A stretch of 64,000 bases of DNA. Origin: WJMT01 sp964456985. GTDB taxonomy: Bacteria; Acidobacteriota; Aminicenantia; Aminicenantales; Aminicenantaceae. The DNA is taken from the NCBI GenBank assembly GCA_964456985.1, contig CAYWDH010000002.1:1-64000 (forward strand), in the 5' to 3' direction. The notes below the pieces were generated by a model. The model did not search any database, was not told the origin of the DNA, and saw only the letters and a program-made list of their open reading frames with translations. Below, piece after piece: positions 1-9,120 of the stretch. Every line of letters begins with the position of its first letter. Position 1 is the stretch's first letter. A program made the position numbers and the translations under genes.

Positions 1-44
1 GAGCGGGCATGGTTCCTCAAAGAGGAGAGCGAGCCGAGGAATAA

Positions 45-73
45 GCTGATTTTACCTGCTGGGAAAAATCAGC
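45..73. repeat. Inverted repeat at the left edge
   Basis: Nine-base arms at 45-53 and 65-73 are perfect reverse complements around an 11-base loop, so the RNA could form a hairpin. No T-run follows, so it is not a standard terminator. The surrounding 1-139 stretch has a frame open from the window edge to a TGA at 124-126 that could be the end of an unseen gene, but I recognise nothing in its 41 codons. Confidence 0.3.
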
Positions 74-139
74 GGGCTGAAGAACCAGCTTGCCTGATGA
101 AAGTCAAAAACACCAGCTACATCTGATCTTCAGGTTAAA

Positions 140-1264
140 TTAAAGTTTTTTTTTGTAGATCCGGTACTTCTTGTAAATCTGCCCCCCCACTCTTTCCATC
201 TCAGCCCGAACCTTTACGTTGGACTCCATTTCATGATGGGTGTCCATGACTTTCATTCCCGCATCATGGGCACTCATTAACATATTGATCGCCATCATGG
301 CATCGAGCCCGCGCCCCCTGTGCTCTTCCTTAATACCGCCCAGAAGGAGGTCAAGCTGTTTTGTTTTCTTGATTTCCCTCATGATTTTGATAAGTCCAAA
401 AGGGAAAAGACGGCCTCTGGCCTTCCTGATTCCTTCGGCTGGATTGGGCATACCAACGATAAAAGCTACCAGCTCGTCATCATGCAAAACACCCTTTACA
501 AATCTGGGGTCGAGAAGGGGAAGATATCTTTTTGCCAGATCCTGCATTTCATCTTCTTCCAGAGGTGTATAACCATAGATATTGGTAGAGGAGTAGCATT
601 CGTTCATTAAAGTCAAAACAGGTTTGACCCAGGGTTTCAATTCCTTTGTTTTGTTAAACTCCAGTATCTTAAATCCTCCTCTCCGTTCCAGCCTTTTGCT
701 TATCCTTTTATAAAACTCAGGAATCTCCTTAGGAACATCGATTTTATAGACCACATAATCTATGTCTTTTTCATACCCCAGATCCTCTATAAAAGAAGGG
801 AACCATTTGAAATTATAGTAATTGGGCACCGTGACTGTGCTGTCAAATCCTTCAATGAGAAACCCTTCCGGGTCCTGATCTGTAAAGCCGTAAGGGCCTA
901 TGATCCAGTCCATCCCTTTTTCCCGGGCCCAGTTTTCAACATAATCCAACAGGGCTTTAAAAACTTCTTTGTCCTTCCAGGTTTCCAGGTACCCGAATCT
1001 TGCGGTGTTCTCATTTTTGAATTCATTGTAACGCGTATTGATGATGCCCATTATCCGGCCCACGCATTTATTATCCTTATAGGCAAGGCAGAGAACCGTA
1101 TCACAGTAAGAAAAGGCTTTGTTCTTTTTTGGTGAGAAGTACTTCCACTCATCAATATATAGGGGAGGGACCCAGTTTTCATGGTCCGCATGGATCTTTT
1201 CAGCAAGGTATATAAATCTTCTTAAATCTTTTCTTCCCTTGACTTCTTTGATCTCTATTCCCAT
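140..1264 (-). CDS. GNAT-like N-acetyltransferase family protein
   Basis: A protein of 374 residues that reads as a GNAT-type acyltransferase of the long two-domain kind. The N-terminal half has the segment VGRIMGIINTRYNE followed by a LETW segment, typical of an acceptor-binding GNAT fold. The C-terminal half has the run GGIKEEHRGRGLDAMM, which resembles the acetyl-CoA pyrophosphate loop (Q/RxxGxG/A). The start is set at 1264 and not at the upstream in-frame codon at 1321, because an AGGGA ribosome site precedes it and the family-like sequence begins at MGIEIKEVKG. It is transcribed away from the Rnf cluster. Substrate is unknown. It could also be a peptidoglycan-type FemAB relative. Confidence 0.6.
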   Translation of the reverse strand: MGIEIKEVKGRKDLRRFIYLAEKIHADHENWVPPLYIDEWKYFSPKKNKAFSYCDTVLCLAYKDNKCVGRIMGIINTRYNEFKNENTARFGYLETWKDKEVFKALLDYVENWAREKGMDWIIGPYGFTDQDPEGFLIEGFDSTVTVPNYYNFKWFPSFIEDLGYEKDIDYVVYKIDVPKEIPEFYKRISKRLERRGGFKILEFNKTKELKPWVKPVLTLMNECYSSTNIYGYTPLEEDEMQDLAKRYLPLLDPRFVKGVLHDDELVAFIVGMPNPAEGIRKARGRLFPFGLIKIMREIKKTKQLDLLLGGIKEEHRGRGLDAMMAINMLMSAHDAGMKVMDTHHEMESNVKVRAEMERVGGQIYKKYRIYKKKL

Positions 1265-1294
1265 TTTTGTCCCTTTCTCGTCCTTTTTCCTCTT

Positions 1295-1322
1295 ATTATA
1301 CAACAATCCAGTAATTTGCAAA
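1295..1322 (-). promoter_or_regulatory. Candidate sigma70 promoter of the GNAT gene
   Basis: Read on the minus strand, TTTGCA and a perfect TATAAT are separated by 16 bases, about 30 bases upstream of the GNAT start codon. Confidence 0.4.
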
Positions 1323-1360
1323 GTAAAAAAACTGCTTTCTAAAACCTTTTATATTTTCTG

Positions 1361-1390
1361 TTGACAAGGCTGACTAATAATTAATACACT
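1361..1390 (+). promoter_or_regulatory. Candidate sigma70 promoter of the rnf operon
   Basis: A perfect TTGACA (1361-1366) is followed after 18 bases by TACACT (1385-1390), 28 bases before rnfC. It is the only good promoter I see ahead of the tightly packed rnf genes, so it probably drives the whole unit. Confidence 0.5.
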
Positions 1391-1418
1391 TTATAGTCAA
1401 ATTTAAACAGAGAAGGCT

Positions 1419-2738
1419 ATGAGAAAAAGGACTTTTCCCCGCGGCACACATCCTCCGGAATATAAACACTATACAGAAGGTCAGAAACTTGAGAAACTGG
1501 AGCCTCCCGAAAAAGTATTCATCCCTCTCAGCCAACACTTCGGAAAGCCGGCTATCCCGCTTGTCACAAAAGGAGAGGAAGTACTTCTCGGACAGAAAAT
1601 CGGAGACTGTGACGGGCTGTTTTCCGCAGCAGTCCATTCCAGTGTTTCAGGAAAGGTCCTGTTTGTAAAAGAGCACCCCCATCCTCTTGGTTCTCCTGTT
1701 CAGACCGTCATCATCGCTAATGACGGAAAAGATACGCCCCACCCAGACAGGAAAGGTTCCAAAGCTCCTTTTTCACTCAAACCTGAAGATATCCGCATCA
1801 AAGTGAGAGAGGCGGGAATTGTGGGCATGGGCGGAGCCGCCTTTCCAACCGCTGTCAAGCTCTCTCCCCCTAAAGGGAAAACCATTGATACCATTATCAT
1901 TAACGGATGTGAATGCGAACCTCTGCTGACCTCTGATTATAGAATGATGCTTGAGTATACTGAAGATATTATAAACGGAGCGGAATTGATCCGGATAGCA
2001 TCGGAAGCCAAGAGAATCCTCATCGGGATCGAAGATAACAAAAAGGATGTTTTCGAACTTTTCAAACAAAAAATGAACGGTTTCCCCGGAAAAGCCGCTC
2101 TTTTAAAGACCAAATATCCGCAGGGAGCGGAAAAAAATCTCATCTATGCCCTGCTGAAACGCGAAGTCCCCAGAGGAGGCCTTCCCTTTGACGTGGGCGT
2201 GGTAGTACAGAACGTGGGAACTGCAAAAGCAGTCTGGGATGCCGTATCCTCCGGCATACCACTCTATGAAAGAGCAGTGACCCTTTCCGGCCCAGGATTC
2301 AAAGAGAATAAAAATCTGCTCATCCGCATCGGCACTCTCTTTAAGCATGCGATTGAAAACTGCGGCGGTTTAAAAGAGGGAGCGAATATGCTCGTTATGG
2401 GGGGGCCTATGATGGGCCTTGCCCAATGGAACCTTGATACTCCGATCATAAAGGGAACGTCAGGACTCATCGCATGGGAAGAAGAGGATTTCCCTGATGA
2501 ATTTCCATGTATAAGCTGCGGACGTTGTGTGAGCCACTGCCCCATGGGGCTTGTCCCCACTCGACTGATGAATTATTCAAGGCACGAATTTTACGAAGAA
2601 GCAGAAAAATGGGGTGTTCTTGACTGTGTGGAGTGCGGCTGCTGTCAGTATATATGCCCGGCTAAAATCCCCCTGGTCCACTGGATCCGGCTTGGTAAGA
2701 ACGCTGTTACAAGTATGAAACGAAAAAAGAAAAGTTGA
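1419..2738 (+). CDS. rnfC: Rnf complex subunit C
   Basis: Peripheral subunit of the ion-pumping ferredoxin:NAD+ oxidoreductase (Rnf), expected to carry the NAD(H) site and FMN. The glycine-rich segment GMGGAAFPTAVKL near residue 135 is the RnfC/Nqo1-like nucleotide region. Two four-cysteine iron-sulfur motifs lie near residues 364 (CISCGRCVSHCP) and 403 (CVECGCCQYICP). At 439 residues it is the compact form without the alanine-rich tail of enterobacterial RnfC. It starts the order C-D-G-E-A-B, as in clostridial clusters. Its TGA overlaps the rnfD ATG, so the two are probably translationally coupled. Confidence 0.96.
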   Translation: MRKRTFPRGTHPPEYKHYTEGQKLEKLEPPEKVFIPLSQHFGKPAIPLVTKGEEVLLGQKIGDCDGLFSAAVHSSVSGKVLFVKEHPHPLGSPVQTVIIANDGKDTPHPDRKGSKAPFSLKPEDIRIKVREAGIVGMGGAAFPTAVKLSPPKGKTIDTIIINGCECEPLLTSDYRMMLEYTEDIINGAELIRIASEAKRILIGIEDNKKDVFELFKQKMNGFPGKAALLKTKYPQGAEKNLIYALLKREVPRGGLPFDVGVVVQNVGTAKAVWDAVSSGIPLYERAVTLSGPGFKENKNLLIRIGTLFKHAIENCGGLKEGANMLVMGGPMMGLAQWNLDTPIIKGTSGLIAWEEEDFPDEFPCISCGRCVSHCPMGLVPTRLMNYSRHEFYEEAEKWGVLDCVECGCCQYICPAKIPLVHWIRLGKNAVTSMKRKKKS

Positions 2739-3715
2739 TGAAAGAGATCCCTTTTATTTTAAAATCATCCCCTCATTTCAGGGACAAAGATTCTGTATCA
2801 AAAATAATGTATGTGGTTGTCATAAGCCTTATCCCAGCAGTTGCTGCCTCCATATACTTTTTCAGGCTGAAAGCTGTTCTCATCTACATCACCTGTGTGG
2901 TCTCCTGCCTGATCACAGAAGCGGTTTTTCTTAAAGTCAGAAAAAAAGATATCCGTTCAGTATGGGACGGTTCAGCCATCATCACGGGGCTTCTTTTAGC
3001 TATGACTCTTCCCCCTTCCCTTTCTCTAGATCTGGTGATCATTGGCTCTGTCATGGCTATCGCTCTCGGCAAACAGGTATTCGGAGGGCTGGGCTACAAT
3101 GTATTCAACCCAGCTCTGGTCGGACGGGCTTTTCTGCAGATCGCTTTTCCCGTGGCCATGACCACATGGATTCCTCCAGCAACCCTACAGGTAAACACAG
3201 CCACATATGCCACTCCGCTGGGAAATCTCAAATTCCTGACCTCCATAACAGAGGGCTCTTTAACTCCCCTCAAAGACCTTTTCTGGGGGAATGTCGGGGG
3301 CTGTTTAGGAGAGACCTCAGCCATAGCCCTTCTCATAGGGGCCTTCTTCCTGCTCTTCCGGAAAGTCATTGACTGGCGGATTCCCGCGGGAATCATCAGC
3401 GCCCTGGTCGTGTTTTCAGGTATTTTCTGGGTCACAAACCCGGACAAGTACACACACCCTCTGTTTCATGTTCTGGCCGGAGGACTCCTGATAGGAGCCT
3501 TTTTCATGGCTACAGATATGGTCACTTCGCCCATAACCCCCATAGGGGCCTGGATCTATGCGCTGGGGATCGGAGCATTAATAGGGCTTATAAGACTGTT
3601 CGGCGGGTTCCCTGAAGGCGTCATGTTCTCCATCCTTTTCATGAACACTTTCGTTCCTCTTATAAACAGATACACTCGCCCACGGATCCTGGGAGAAAGG
3701 AGAAAGAAGGCATGA
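2738..3715 (+). CDS. rnfD: Rnf complex subunit D
   Basis: Integral membrane subunit of the Rnf complex (325 residues, about nine or ten hydrophobic segments), RnfD/NqrB family. The segment TATYATPLG near residue 160 matches the family site where a threonine takes a phosphoester-linked FMN. GGLGYNVFNPALVGRAFLQIAFP is present in conserved form. ATG 2738 overlaps the rnfC stop; an upstream in-frame TTG at 2735 is less likely. Its own stop overlaps rnfG by four bases (ATGA). Confidence 0.95.
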   Translation: MKEIPFILKSSPHFRDKDSVSKIMYVVVISLIPAVAASIYFFRLKAVLIYITCVVSCLITEAVFLKVRKKDIRSVWDGSAIITGLLLAMTLPPSLSLDLVIIGSVMAIALGKQVFGGLGYNVFNPALVGRAFLQIAFPVAMTTWIPPATLQVNTATYATPLGNLKFLTSITEGSLTPLKDLFWGNVGGCLGETSAIALLIGAFFLLFRKVIDWRIPAGIISALVVFSGIFWVTNPDKYTHPLFHVLAGGLLIGAFFMATDMVTSPITPIGAWIYALGIGALIGLIRLFGGFPEGVMFSILFMNTFVPLINRYTRPRILGERRKKA

Positions 3716-4317
3716 GCCTTTCTGCCAGAATGATCGTCGTGCTCACGGTTGTGGGTCTGGTTTCCGGAAGCTTTCTTTCCGTGGTAGGACTTCTGACCAA
3801 AGAACGGATTGCCATGAACAAACAGCAGGAAATACAAGACGCCATCAGCAAAGTCCTTCCTGCCACAAAGACCAGCCGCAAGGTTTTTGAAGACGAATCC
3901 CTGACCATTTATGAAAGCATGGATGAAAACAATAATCCAGTAGGATATGCCGTGTACACTTCAGGCACCGGCTTTCAGGATATCATTACCTTGATGTATG
4001 GACTTGACCCCTCCTTTTCAAAAATAAAAGCTTTGACCATCCTGGAACAAAAGGAAACCCCCGGACTGGGAGCCAAGATCACTGACAAAACGGCCTTCCT
4101 CAGATACTGGGAAGGCAGAAACTGTGAACAGCCTTTGTCTCTGCGCAAGCCAGCTGTGGAATCTCCTGAAAACCTGGCGCCTTCTGAAGTCAATGCCATA
4201 ACAGGCGCCACTATCTCGTCAGAAAAAGTCCTGGGTATTGTCAATCTTTCCCTTGAAAAACTGAAAGAAATAAAACAAAAAGGCGAACTCTCAAGTGAGG
4301 AAAAAAATGCCACCTAA
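3712..4317 (+). CDS. rnfG: Rnf complex subunit G
   Basis: Single-pass membrane subunit with an FMN-binding domain facing outside the cytoplasm, 201 residues. An N-terminal hydrophobic anchor is followed by the FMN-binding domain, with NAITGATISSEKV near residue 163. The last T of the TGAT box is the residue that ApbE links to FMN in this family. The segment KETPGLGAKI is another RnfG/NqrC signature. The gene overlaps its neighbours on both sides. The transferase it needs, ApbE, is encoded about 9 kb downstream. Confidence 0.95.
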   Translation: MSLSARMIVVLTVVGLVSGSFLSVVGLLTKERIAMNKQQEIQDAISKVLPATKTSRKVFEDESLTIYESMDENNNPVGYAVYTSGTGFQDIITLMYGLDPSFSKIKALTILEQKETPGLGAKITDKTAFLRYWEGRNCEQPLSLRKPAVESPENLAPSEVNAITGATISSEKVLGIVNLSLEKLKEIKQKGELSSEEKNAT

Positions 4318-4924
4318 AAAAAGCATTGGAGCCGAATATCTCAAAGGACTTTGGGATGAGAATCCGATCTTCAGACAGCTGCTAGGGATGTGCCCCACTC
4401 TTGCTGTAACCAATGCCGTTATAAACGGAATAGCCATGGGCCTTGCCACCGCCTTTGTGCTCATACTGAGCTCTCTTGTGGTATCATCCATAAAAAAACT
4501 GATTCCAAATCAAGTGCGTATCGCCACTTACATCGTGATCATCGCTTCCTTTGTCACCATAGCAGACCGGTTTTTAGCGGCCTTTTTTCCCCCTATATCA
4601 AAGGCTCTCGGCCCCTACGTACCGCTAATCGTGGTCAACTGTATTATTCTGGGCCGGCAGGAAGCCTTCTCCTCTAGAAACTCCATAGGCCGGTCGCTTA
4701 TTGATGCACTGGGAATGAGCACAGGCTTCATCCTGGCTTTACTGGTGCTGAGTTCCATAAGAGAGATCCTGGGTTCCGGAACCTTTTTAGGCTATTCATT
4801 ATTGGGTGCCTGGTTTAAACCGTGGATTATCATGATTCTTCCCGCAGGTGCCTTTATCACTCTCGGAGTGCTTCTAGGGATAGCCATATTGATAGAGTCT
4901 AAGACCAAGGCAAGGAGCGCATAA
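4307..4924 (+). CDS. rnfE: Rnf complex subunit E
   Basis: Membrane subunit of the Rnf complex, RnfE/NqrD family, 205 residues with about six transmembrane segments. LLGMCPTLAVTNAVINGIAMG near the N-terminus is a family signature containing the membrane-embedded cysteine that with RnfA ligates an intramembrane iron-sulfur centre. The start is ATG 4307, because GTGAGG lies six bases ahead of it; the in-frame GTG at 4295 sits inside that ribosome site. The gene overlaps rnfG by 11 bases and its TAA overlaps the rnfA ATG. Confidence 0.95.
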   Translation: MPPKKSIGAEYLKGLWDENPIFRQLLGMCPTLAVTNAVINGIAMGLATAFVLILSSLVVSSIKKLIPNQVRIATYIVIIASFVTIADRFLAAFFPPISKALGPYVPLIVVNCIILGRQEAFSSRNSIGRSLIDALGMSTGFILALLVLSSIREILGSGTFLGYSLLGAWFKPWIIMILPAGAFITLGVLLGIAILIESKTKARSA

Positions 4925-5499
4925 TGGATATTTTGACTCTCTTTGTTGCCGCTATCCTGGTCAATAACTTTGTTCTTTACTACTTTTTAGGCATATGTCC
5001 ATTTCTGGGAGTCAGTAAAAAAATAGATGCGGCTTTTTCCATGGGGATGGCTGTGACCTTTGTCATGACGCTGACAGCTGTGGCATCCTGGATGATCAAT
5101 CACTGGATCCTGATTCCCTTTGGACTTGACTATCTCCAGATCGTCTCCTTTATTCTGGTCATCGCTTCTCTGGTGCAGCTTGTCGAGATGTTCATCAGGA
5201 AGATGAGCCCTCCTCTTTACCAGGCGCTGGGCATTTATCTCCCCCTGATAACAACAAACTGCGCCATTATGGGCCTGGCTCTTTTGGCTGCGCTGAAAAA
5301 CTATGACTTTATTAAGACGGTTGTTTTTGGAGTAGGCTCCGGACTGGGATTCACTCTGGCTATCGTTCTCATGGCCGGTATCAGAGAACAGCTGGACCTT
5401 GCAGACGTACCGGAACCTCTAAAAGGAGCGGGGATTGCTCTCATTGTCGCGGGAATCATGGCGCTTGCTTTTTCCGGCTTTTCAGGGATGATAAAATAA
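4924..5499 (+). CDS. rnfA: Rnf complex subunit A
   Basis: Membrane subunit paralogous to RnfE and inverted relative to it in the membrane; 191 residues, the usual length. FVAAILVNNFVLYYFLGICPFLGVSKK at the N-terminus and LPLITTNCAIMGLAL near residue 105 are the conserved half-repeats carrying the cysteines of the shared iron-sulfur centre. Start and stop both form TAATG overlaps with rnfE and rnfB, so translation is probably coupled. Confidence 0.95.
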   Translation: MDILTLFVAAILVNNFVLYYFLGICPFLGVSKKIDAAFSMGMAVTFVMTLTAVASWMINHWILIPFGLDYLQIVSFILVIASLVQLVEMFIRKMSPPLYQALGIYLPLITTNCAIMGLALLAALKNYDFIKTVVFGVGSGLGFTLAIVLMAGIREQLDLADVPEPLKGAGIALIVAGIMALAFSGFSGMIK

Positions 5500-6311
5500 T
5501 GGAATTTCTGATACCTATTCTGACATTGGGTCTTTTAGGCCTTCTTTTTTCCATAGGCCTCTCCTTTGCCTACCAGAAACTCAAAGTGGAGGAAGACCCG
5601 AAAGTCGAAGCCATCTCTGAATTGCTGCCCCAGGCAAACTGCGGAGGATGCGGATACTCAGGATGCCGTGCCTTTGCTTTAGCTGTGGCAAAAGGAAAAG
5701 CAGAAATAACCGGATGTCCTGTAGGCGGAGATGACCTCTCCCAAAAAATTGCCGAAATCATGGGAACAGAAGCAGGAAAGGCTATAAAAAAAGTGGCCAG
5801 GATTCACTGCCGCGGCAACACAAAGGCGGCAAGAGAGAAAGGAACCTATCTGGGGATAACTACCTGTCATGCCGCTCATATTATCGGAGGAAACAAAGAG
5901 TGCGTGTACGGCTGTCTTGGTTTCGGAGACTGTGTCAAAGCATGCCTCTTTGATGCTATTCACATGGGCGACGAAGGCCTGCCGATCGTGGATGAAGACA
6001 AATGCACAGCCTGTGGAAAATGTGTGGATGCCTGCCCCCGCAATATCATCGATCTCCAGCCGATGTCGCAAAACATCATAGTATTCTGCCGCTCTCTAGA
6101 CAGCGGGGCTGCCGCTAAAAAGGCATGCAAAAATGCCTGTATTTCATGCGGTATCTGTGTCCGGGCCTGCCCGGAGGCCATTGTTCTTGAGAACAACCTC
6201 GCTGTCATCAAAGACTATACAAAAATCGACCCTGAAAAAATTCCGGCTATAGAAAAATGCCCGACAGATGCCATAGGGCGGATCAAAAAAGAAGAGGAAC
6301 ATGAAGGATAA
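5499..6311 (+). CDS. rnfB: Rnf complex subunit B (multi-cluster ferredoxin)
   Basis: Electron-entry subunit that accepts electrons from ferredoxin. A hydrophobic anchor (residues 1-25) is followed by a four-cysteine cluster in CGGCGYSGC near residue 48. Three further ferredoxin-type motifs follow: CLGFGDCVKAC, CTACGKCVDACP and CISCGICVRACP. The protein has 270 residues, within the family range. It ends the canonical CDGEAB set and overlaps the next gene by 11 bases, so the RseC-like protein downstream is probably expressed with the complex. Confidence 0.95.
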   Translation: MEFLIPILTLGLLGLLFSIGLSFAYQKLKVEEDPKVEAISELLPQANCGGCGYSGCRAFALAVAKGKAEITGCPVGGDDLSQKIAEIMGTEAGKAIKKVARIHCRGNTKAAREKGTYLGITTCHAAHIIGGNKECVYGCLGFGDCVKACLFDAIHMGDEGLPIVDEDKCTACGKCVDACPRNIIDLQPMSQNIIVFCRSLDSGAAAKKACKNACISCGICVRACPEAIVLENNLAVIKDYTKIDPEKIPAIEKCPTDAIGRIKKEEEHEG

Positions 6312-6738
6312 AGGGAAAATAATATCATTGAAAGGCTCTTTCGCACAGGTTGAACTGAACTGTGTCTCCGGGTGCCAAAAGTGTGTGGCCCGGCATCTCT
6401 GTTCGAATAAAGAACAGGAAAAGGGCTTTATCCATGTCTTGAATCCCATTAAAGCAAACCCGGGAGACGAGGTGACGATTGAAGTTCCTGAAGGCAGATA
6501 CAGCAAAACCCTCACTGTTTTGTTCAGCTTCATGCTGATGGCTTCCTTACTCGGTATGCTTTTAGGTGTTATTTGTGCAGGTTGGCTGTCTCTCCCCTCT
6601 TATTCCGGAGGGATTATAGGTTTTTTCCTGGGCTTGGCCATAACAGGAAGTGCGCTTTTTTACCATTTTAGAAAAAACAAAAAGGACTTTTATCCTGAAA
6701 TTATTGGTATAATAAGAGAAGGAGACTATCATGAATAG
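6301..6738 (+). CDS. RseC/SoxR-reducing-system-like membrane protein
   Basis: A protein of 145 residues. The N-terminal soluble part has cysteines in an SGCQKCVARHLC pattern, followed by a small beta domain ending near NPGDEVTIEVPEG, then two hydrophobic segments (about residues 65-90 and 95-118). This is the RseC family layout; members are linked to sigma-E control and, with Rnf proteins, to SoxR reduction in enterobacteria. The cysteines suggest a metal or redox centre. Overlap with rnfB and with the next gene places it in the Rnf transcript. Confidence 0.8.
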   Translation: MKDKGKIISLKGSFAQVELNCVSGCQKCVARHLCSNKEQEKGFIHVLNPIKANPGDEVTIEVPEGRYSKTLTVLFSFMLMASLLGMLLGVICAGWLSLPSYSGGIIGFFLGLAITGSALFYHFRKNKKDFYPEIIGIIREGDYHE

Positions 6739-7462
6739 ACGCCATTTCATTCAGGCTCTTGTTTCAGCCCCTCTTTTAAGCCGGTTCCTACTCGGCTCAA
6801 AAAAAACACAGAGTGCTTCTGAGATCCATCTGGTATCCGACAATCCCCACCAGATCCTCCCGCTCCTGCTCGAAGAGATGAAAAAATATGGCTTGAATTA
6901 TGAGAAAAAGTTTGCCTTTTTGAATTCTTATCCGAATGAAAAACAGATGACACAGGAACTTCAAAGACAAGGATGGATTTTTTCTCCTCTTCACACCGAC
7001 TCTGACCTATCGATCTCATTCAGGAGCCTCAAACATAAAATCCGCCCTTCCTTCACCATGGCAAAAGAAGGGGGAATATGGGATATCCGTTCCAAACGGC
7101 TTCTTTCTTTGTGGAAACAAATAAACAAAGAAGGCCCTCTTTCCTCCTGCCTGACCATTGCCTCTATCAGGGGATCGAAACCCAGATACGCGGGAAAATC
7201 CTTCTCGGTTTTCAGCCAGGGTCAAAGGATAGACTCTTTGGCTCTTAACATTAACAGAACAAAACTATATAAAGGAAAGGCAGGGGAAATAGTGATTTCC
7301 GTGAACAACGGAAAAGTATGGGTCAATGAATCCTCATGCCGCCATAAAATATGCTGTCTTACTCCTCCCATAGCCTATGCGGGAGAGCGTATCATCTGCG
7401 CGCCTAACCGTCTCCTTGTTGAAATCGATAGAAGCAGCCTTGTTGATACGTCCATTGGCTGA
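6731..7462 (+). CDS. Exported NusG-domain-II protein
   Basis: A protein of 243 residues with an N-terminal NRRHFIQ sequence and a hydrophobic stretch, resembling a Tat signal. The middle (residues 30-165) is not recognised. The C-terminus (about 178-235) has the NusG domain II pattern of small exported proteins, with CRHKICCLTPPIAYAGERIICAPNRLLVEI as its core; only the CRxKIC...PNR pattern is diagnostic. NusG-II/RseC proteins recur beside rnf and apbE genes, which suggests a supporting role in the electron-transfer complex. It overlaps the RseC-like gene by eight bases. Confidence 0.7.
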   Translation: MNRRHFIQALVSAPLLSRFLLGSKKTQSASEIHLVSDNPHQILPLLLEEMKKYGLNYEKKFAFLNSYPNEKQMTQELQRQGWIFSPLHTDSDLSISFRSLKHKIRPSFTMAKEGGIWDIRSKRLLSLWKQINKEGPLSSCLTIASIRGSKPRYAGKSFSVFSQGQRIDSLALNINRTKLYKGKAGEIVISVNNGKVWVNESSCRHKICCLTPPIAYAGERIICAPNRLLVEIDRSSLVDTSIG

Positions 7463-7473
7463 GCTTGGGCCCT

Positions 7474-9054
7474 ATGAAAGACCCAAAAGAACCGCTTTTT
7501 GCGGGCATAGACCTATCAACCCAAAGCTGCAAACTGATAATCCTGGATACAAAAAAAGAGGAAGCCGTCTATATTGACTCCCTAAATTACGACCAGGACC
7601 TTCCGCTCTACAACACGCATAACGGTACTGTCAAAGGCCTCAAAGAGGGGTGTTCCGAATCAGATCCCCATATGTGGATCGAAGCACTCGATGTGCTTTT
7701 CACAAGGCTCAAACAATCAAAAATCCATCAGGAAAATATTTTATGCCTATCCGTATCCGGACAGCAGCACGGCCTGGTCTCCCTGGACTCACAGGGAAAA
7801 CTTTCAAGAAAGAGAAGCAAACTCTGGAATGATTTTTCAACAGCAGAGGAATGTGAAATCCTAACACAGGCAGTAGGTGGCAAAAAAGTCATGATCACAG
7901 AGGTGGGAAACAGCCAGAAAACCGGTTACACCGCGCCCAAAATCCTGCATATGCTGAGGCATGAGCCGGAAAAATATAAAAGAACAGACACCTTCATGGT
8001 CGTGCACAACTATATCAACTGGTATCTCACCGGAGGCGTTGCCGTCATGGAGCCCGGAGACACCTCAGGAACGGCTCTATGGAATCCGGTAACCCGGAAA
8101 TGGTCTGAAAAAGTCATCCGCGCCATAGACCCGGCTTTAAAAAAGAAACTGCCTCAGGTCACATCTTCCTGCTGCTCCATAGGGTTCGTTTCATCTCAAC
8201 TGGTGAAAACCTACGGTTTTTCTCCTCAGTGCAAAATCGATGCCGGTTCCGGAGACAACATGTACGGAGCTATAGGCACAGGAAACATAAAGCCAGGCCT
8301 CTTGACCGTAAGCCTGGGAACCAGCGGAACCGCTTTCACCATTTTAAAAAAAGCTTATATTGACACCTCAGGGGAAATCGCCTGCTACTGTGACAGCACC
8401 GGACATTACCTCCCTCTGCTGTGTGTTTCCAATCTATCTAACGGATACAACCAGCTTCAAAAACAATACGGCATCTCTCATGAAGAGTTTACGCACATCA
8501 TCCATCTGACAAAGCCGGGAAATCATGGCCGCCTCTTGGTCCCCTGGTATGTGGGAGAGCGGACACCGGACCTTCCTCTGGCCGCGCCGGTGTATTTTGG
8601 ATTTGGTCTGGATGATTTCAACAAACAAACGCTGTGCCGGGCGGTTCTGGAAGGGCATATTCTCAATCTTTACGAGGGTTTTAAGCGCATGCCTGTCAAA
8701 GCCTCACAGGTCCGGCTAACAGGTGGCCTCTCCCAATCAGGAGCCTGGAGTCAGGCCATTGCTGATATTTTTGAAGCTGAAACCATCCCTGTTCTGGGAG
8801 AGGGTGCCGCTCTCGGTGCCGCTGTTCATGCTGCCTGGGTCTGGGAAATGGAAGCAGGAAGGGAAAGCTCCCTGGAAGAACTGACCTCCGCTTTTGTGGT
8901 CTTAGACCACAAAGCAAGAAAAAGACCGGACCCGGCTGCTGTCCCTGTATACAGGCTTCAAAAACGGCTTTATCAGGCAATCACCCAGCGCCTTAGAGGA
9001 CAAAAAGGAGAGGACCCTTTCGGGCTACAGCATCATCTCAAATCCCAATCGTAA
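7474..9054 (+). CDS. FGGY-family carbohydrate kinase, xylulokinase-like
   Basis: Sugar kinase of 526 residues that probably phosphorylates a ketopentose or polyol with ATP. FAGIDLSTQSCKLIILD at the N-terminus is the FGGY phosphate-1 motif; LSVSGQQHGLVSLD resembles the xylulokinase substrate-site region; VRLTGGLSQSGAWSQAIADIF and GEGAALGAAVHAAW are the C-terminal ATP-domain motifs. ATG 7474 is preferred over TTG 7465, but neither has a convincing ribosome site. It lies downstream of the Rnf genes and converges on the sugar module at 9121-13094, with which it may share a pathway. The exact sugar is not determined. Confidence 0.82.
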   Translation: MKDPKEPLFAGIDLSTQSCKLIILDTKKEEAVYIDSLNYDQDLPLYNTHNGTVKGLKEGCSESDPHMWIEALDVLFTRLKQSKIHQENILCLSVSGQQHGLVSLDSQGKLSRKRSKLWNDFSTAEECEILTQAVGGKKVMITEVGNSQKTGYTAPKILHMLRHEPEKYKRTDTFMVVHNYINWYLTGGVAVMEPGDTSGTALWNPVTRKWSEKVIRAIDPALKKKLPQVTSSCCSIGFVSSQLVKTYGFSPQCKIDAGSGDNMYGAIGTGNIKPGLLTVSLGTSGTAFTILKKAYIDTSGEIACYCDSTGHYLPLLCVSNLSNGYNQLQKQYGISHEEFTHIIHLTKPGNHGRLLVPWYVGERTPDLPLAAPVYFGFGLDDFNKQTLCRAVLEGHILNLYEGFKRMPVKASQVRLTGGLSQSGAWSQAIADIFEAETIPVLGEGAALGAAVHAAWVWEMEAGRESSLEELTSAFVVLDHKARKRPDPAAVPVYRLQKRLYQAITQRLRGQKGEDPFGLQHHLKSQS

Positions 9055-9120
9055 CCGGGCTATTTAACCTGGATGATGAACAAGTCGAGATTGCTGCAGA
9101 TGCTCACCGCCATTTTTTTA

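Noticed and set aside
9055..9120. A terminator between the convergent xylulokinase and DUF1080 genes
   Set aside because: There is a T-run near 9114 but no clear GC-rich stem in front of it.
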